Source: Carboxylicivirga sediminis
GTDB taxonomy: Bacteria > Bacteroidota > Bacteroidia > Bacteroidales > Marinilabiliaceae
Assembly: GCF_018156225.1 (NCBI RefSeq)
Contig: NZ_JAGTAR010000005.1
Span: 1 to 64,000 of the forward strand
DNA length: 64,000 bases
Reading direction: 5' to 3'
Made by a program: the position numbers and the translations under genes. A model generated the notes under the pieces. It ran no database searches, was not told where the DNA came from, and saw nothing but the letters and a program-made list of their open reading frames with translations. This document shows, piece after piece, positions 61,464 through 64,000 of this stretch. Numbering within the stretch: the stretch's first letter is position 1; each line of letters opens with the position of its first letter.

Positions 61464-61492
61464 AGCAATGAAAAATGGGGTATTTCATTGCT
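61464..61492. promoter_or_regulatory. Perfect inverted repeat over the -33 region of the helicase promoter
   Basis: Arms AGCAATGAAA and TTTCATTGCT (10 bp, no mismatch) with a 9-bp spacer, 21 bp beyond the -7 box. No U-run, so an operator for a dimeric regulator is more likely than a terminator. Confidence 0.5.
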
Positions 61493-61672
61493 AAAAACAT
61501 ATCTAACTGAATCTCTGAGCATAAAAAAACAACACACGCCTGTACAAGAAATGAATCAATGCAGTACTTGCGTTGGTATATTCAGGCAATATTTAGTAGT
61601 AACTATAAACAACATATAGGAACTAGTCCGTTTTGAAACTCACAAACAGGTATCATTTTTAGCTACAGAAAT

Positions 61673-61708
61673 GAAAAAACCTGTCAGGCATTAAAATCCT
61701 GACAGGTT
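61673..61708 (-). terminator. Rho-independent terminator of purL
   Basis: Perfect 11-bp arms AACCTGTCAGG and CCTGACAGGTT around a 9-nt loop, followed by a T-run on the minus strand, 34 bp after the stop. Confidence 0.93.
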
Positions 61709-61742
61709 CACTATAAAACACTATATTTTAGTTCTATTTATC

Positions 61743-64000
61743 TTAGCTCTGAGCTTCAATCCATTTACGGGCATTTACAAAAGCCTCAATCCATGGTGAT
61801 ACCTCATCTCCTTTTCTGTAGGCCGGGTAGTAGCCCCACTGCCATGGGAAGATGGCACGCTCCAGGTGAGGCATCATCGCAAGATGACGGCCATCATTAG
61901 AGCAAATAGCTGCCGTGTTATAATCGCTACCGTTTGGATTAGCCGGATATGTTTCATGCACATATTTACCTACAATATTGTATTGCTCTTCGGCATAAGG
62001 CAATTGGTATTTTCCTTCACCGTGAGCTACCCAAACACCCAGTTTGCTACCCGATAATGACCTAAGCATCACTGTATTGTTTTGCGGAATCTCCATGTTC
62101 AGGAAGATAGACTCAAACTTGTGTGAGTTATTGTGTAGCATCTTAGGCTGCTGCTCATGCTCTGGATACACCAAGCCCAGCTCAACCATCAGCTGACAAC
62201 CATTACAGATACCTAAACTCAGTGTATCCTTGCGGGCATAAAAATTATCTAGTGCCTTTTTCGCCTGAGGATTGTAAAGGAAAGCACCAGCCCATCCTTT
62301 GGCCGACCCTAATACGTCACTGTTTGAGAATCCACCCACAAACACAATCATATTCACATCTTCGAGCGTTTCACGACCCGCTATAAGGTCAGTCATATGA
62401 ACATCTTTTACGTCCATACCAGCCAGGAACATGCTGTAGGCCATCTCGCGATCGCCGTTCACACCTTTCTCACGGATGATGGCTGCCTTTATACCTGAGC
62501 GCTCTTTTCGATCCAATGCCAGGTTCCACTGATCTAACTGACCGGTGAAAGCCGTTGGGAAATTGTAATCCAATGCATGGTTGGCATAGTTGTCAAAGCG
62601 CTCCATAGCCAAAGCTTCTCCACTCTGCTTGCGGTCCAGCAAATAAGATGTTTTGTACCAGTCGTTACGGTACTTATCAATGTCAAGTGATAATGTTTTG
62701 CCATGATTTTCGATGATCAGCTCACGTGATTCAATTGGCTGTCCCAATTCACTAAACTGAATGCCATTAGCTTCCAAAACAGTGGCCACTTCAGTCAAAT
62801 CTTTCACTTGAATAACCACGCCCGGATTTTCGCTGAACAGCAACTTAATCAGGTCTTTTTCTTCGTAATCATTTAGGTTCACCTTCGCACCGAATGATGT
62901 ATTTGCAAAATTCATCTCCAGTAATGCTGTTACCAAACCACCAGCTGACACGTCATGACCGGCCAATACCAGACCTTTATTAATCAGCTCCTGAATAGCA
63001 TTGAATCCATTCTTGAAATACTCGGCATCTGTTACTGTTGGTGCTTCGGCTCCAAGCTTGTTAACCACCTGAGCAAATGAGCTACCTCCTAATTTCAGAC
63101 TGTCAAACGACAGGTCAATATGTAATAAATGCGTATCCGTATCTTTTACCAATACAGGCTCAACAATCTTTTTAATGTCGTTCACCTCACCGGCACCAGA
63201 GATGATAACAGTTCCGGGACTGTAAACCAAATCCCCATCTTTGTACTTCTGTGTCATCGACAGTGAATCTTTACCGGTTGGAATGTTAATTCCCAACTCA
63301 ACACTGAAATCACTTACCGCTTCAACAGCGCGGTACAAACGACTGTCTTCACCCTTATTTTTACAAGGCCACATCCAGTTGGCACTTAAAGAAACACCGT
63401 TTAACCCATGCGTAAGCGGTGCCCACACCAAGTTGGTTAATGCCTCAGCTACTGACACAACAGCTCCTGCAGCAGGATCTACCAAACCAATGGCTGGCGC
63501 ATGACCAATAGAGGTAGCAATACCTTTCTCTCCTTTAAAATCAATGGCACAAGCCCCAAGGTTATTTAATGGCAATTGCAACTCACCGGCACATTGCTGC
63601 TTCGCCACTTTACCGGTAACCGAGCGATCCACTTTATTAGTCAACCAATCTTTACAGGCAACAGCTTCCAACTGCAACACATCGCTGATGTATTTTTCTA
63701 CTTGTGTTGTTTCATACTCTACAGCTTCAAATTGCTCATCCGCTGTTTCGTCATTCATGATGGTTTTTGGCGGATTACCGAACATATCGGCCAGCTGCCA
63801 GTCGATTGGCGCATTGCCTTTATCATCTTCGAACTTAAAGTGCATATCACCGGTCGTTTCACCCACCTCGTAGAATGGCGCACGCTCACGAGCCGAAATG
63901 TTTTTCAGGTTCTCAATATCCTTATCTTTCAACACCAATCCCATTCGCTCCTGCGATTCGTTACCAGCAATCTCTTTCGATGATAATGTTGGGTCACCAA
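61743..64000 (-). CDS. purL: Phosphoribosylformylglycinamidine synthase, N terminus cut by window
   Basis: The C-terminal 751 codons of large-type PurL, which makes FGAM from FGAR, glutamine and ATP in purine synthesis. The frame stays open past the first ATG at 63944: residues GDPTLSSKEIAGNESQERMG upstream match a conserved synthase block, so the gene continues beyond the window. Visible parts are the end of the first and the second AIRS-like ATP-binding domains (VSVAEALTNLVWAPL, AGHDVSAGGLVTALLEMNF) and the fused glutaminase with nucleophile Cys in LGICNGCQLMVELG, plus the final SNDGRHLAMMPHLER histidine. Full-length enzymes have about 1230 residues. Cytoplasmic. Confidence 0.95.
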   Translation of the reverse strand, partial: GDPTLSSKEIAGNESQERMGLVLKDKDIENLKNISARERAPFYEVGETTGDMHFKFEDDKGNAPIDWQLADMFGNPPKTIMNDETADEQFEAVEYETTQVEKYISDVLQLEAVACKDWLTNKVDRSVTGKVAKQQCAGELQLPLNNLGACAIDFKGEKGIATSIGHAPAIGLVDPAAGAVVSVAEALTNLVWAPLTHGLNGVSLSANWMWPCKNKGEDSRLYRAVEAVSDFSVELGINIPTGKDSLSMTQKYKDGDLVYSPGTVIISGAGEVNDIKKIVEPVLVKDTDTHLLHIDLSFDSLKLGGSSFAQVVNKLGAEAPTVTDAEYFKNGFNAIQELINKGLVLAGHDVSAGGLVTALLEMNFANTSFGAKVNLNDYEEKDLIKLLFSENPGVVIQVKDLTEVATVLEANGIQFSELGQPIESRELIIENHGKTLSLDIDKYRNDWYKTSYLLDRKQSGEALAMERFDNYANHALDYNFPTAFTGQLDQWNLALDRKERSGIKAAIIREKGVNGDREMAYSMFLAGMDVKDVHMTDLIAGRETLEDVNMIVFVGGFSNSDVLGSAKGWAGAFLYNPQAKKALDNFYARKDTLSLGICNGCQLMVELGLVYPEHEQQPKMLHNNSHKFESIFLNMEIPQNNTVMLRSLSGSKLGVWVAHGEGKYQLPYAEEQYNIVGKYVHETYPANPNGSDYNTAAICSNDGRHLAMMPHLERAIFPWQWGYYPAYRKGDEVSPWIEAFVNARKWIEAQS

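Larger units (their letters stand above)
61404..61742. other. Gap between helicase and purL
   Basis: No credible gene. It contains the helicase promoter (-7 at 61436-61443), the inverted repeat 61464-61492 and the purL terminator 61673-61708. The remainder shows nothing recognisable. Confidence 0.6.

Noticed and set aside
61425-61619. Open frame of 64 codons on the + strand upstream of the helicase
   Set aside because: It covers the helicase promoter and its inverted repeat, and the peptide has no recognisable features.

Overview
The window looks like a chromosomal segment of a Bacteroidota bacterium, probably a marine or anaerobic member of the Marinilabiliales/Bacteroidales type. This rests on a complete BatA-E operon, two SusC/SusD outer-membrane pairs, a hybrid two-component regulator with AraC output, lipoprotein sulfatases, a GPR1/FUN34-type acetate carrier, and promoters of the Bacteroidota class (-7 box TAnnTTTG). 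Base composition is moderately AT-rich and fairly even. No phage, insertion sequence, CRISPR array, rRNA or tRNA was seen. Two genes run off the ends: a secreted Ig-like repeat protein at the left and purL at the right.

Layout. 1-6.2 kb: Ig-like surface protein (partial), an unknown helical protein, a DUF2027/Smr protein, queA, a BFD-like [2Fe-2S] protein and a PHP phosphoesterase. 6.5-15 kb: the full aerotolerance operon (moxR, DUF58, a membrane protein, batA, batB, batC, batD, batE). 15.4-19.5 kb: a Met/His-rich secreted protein divergent from a histidine kinase, its OmpR-type regulator and a beta-helix DUF4097-like protein. 19.6-23.6 kb: CPBP protease, acetate transporter, htpG. 23.8-27.5 kb: two S1 sulfatases, followed by about 1.1 kb without genes that is rich in inverted and periodic repeats. 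28.6-32 kb: a cobalamin riboswitch driving btuF-btuC-btuD. 32.1-36.4 kb: dipeptidyl peptidase III, an unknown secreted protein and threonine dehydrogenase. 36.6-46.8 kb: two tandem SusC/SusD pairs preceded by a possible 45-residue membrane peptide. 47-50.5 kb: mtaB, a miaB-type gene and a ferredoxin-NADP reductase-like protein. 50.7-57.6 kb: HTCS regulator, an LpxL-type acyltransferase and a long-chain acyl-CoA synthetase. 57.7-64 kb: a SWIM/SNF2 helicase and purL.

How the parts may work together. The clearest functional unit is the vitamin B12 uptake operon, with promoter, riboswitch and three transporter genes. The most interesting regulatory signal is a set of GTTAA boxes spaced 10-11 bp. 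Four lie in the divergent promoter between the kinase/regulator operon and the Met/His-rich gene. A related set (two GTTAA, two TTAAC) lies upstream of the bat operon. This suggests, as inference, that the envelope two-component system controls itself, its secreted neighbour and the Bat aerotolerance complex. htpG appears to have a sigma-54-like promoter. Several start codons are corrected here because promoters, a riboswitch or a terminator occupy the longer open frames (CPBP protease, second sulfatase, btuF).
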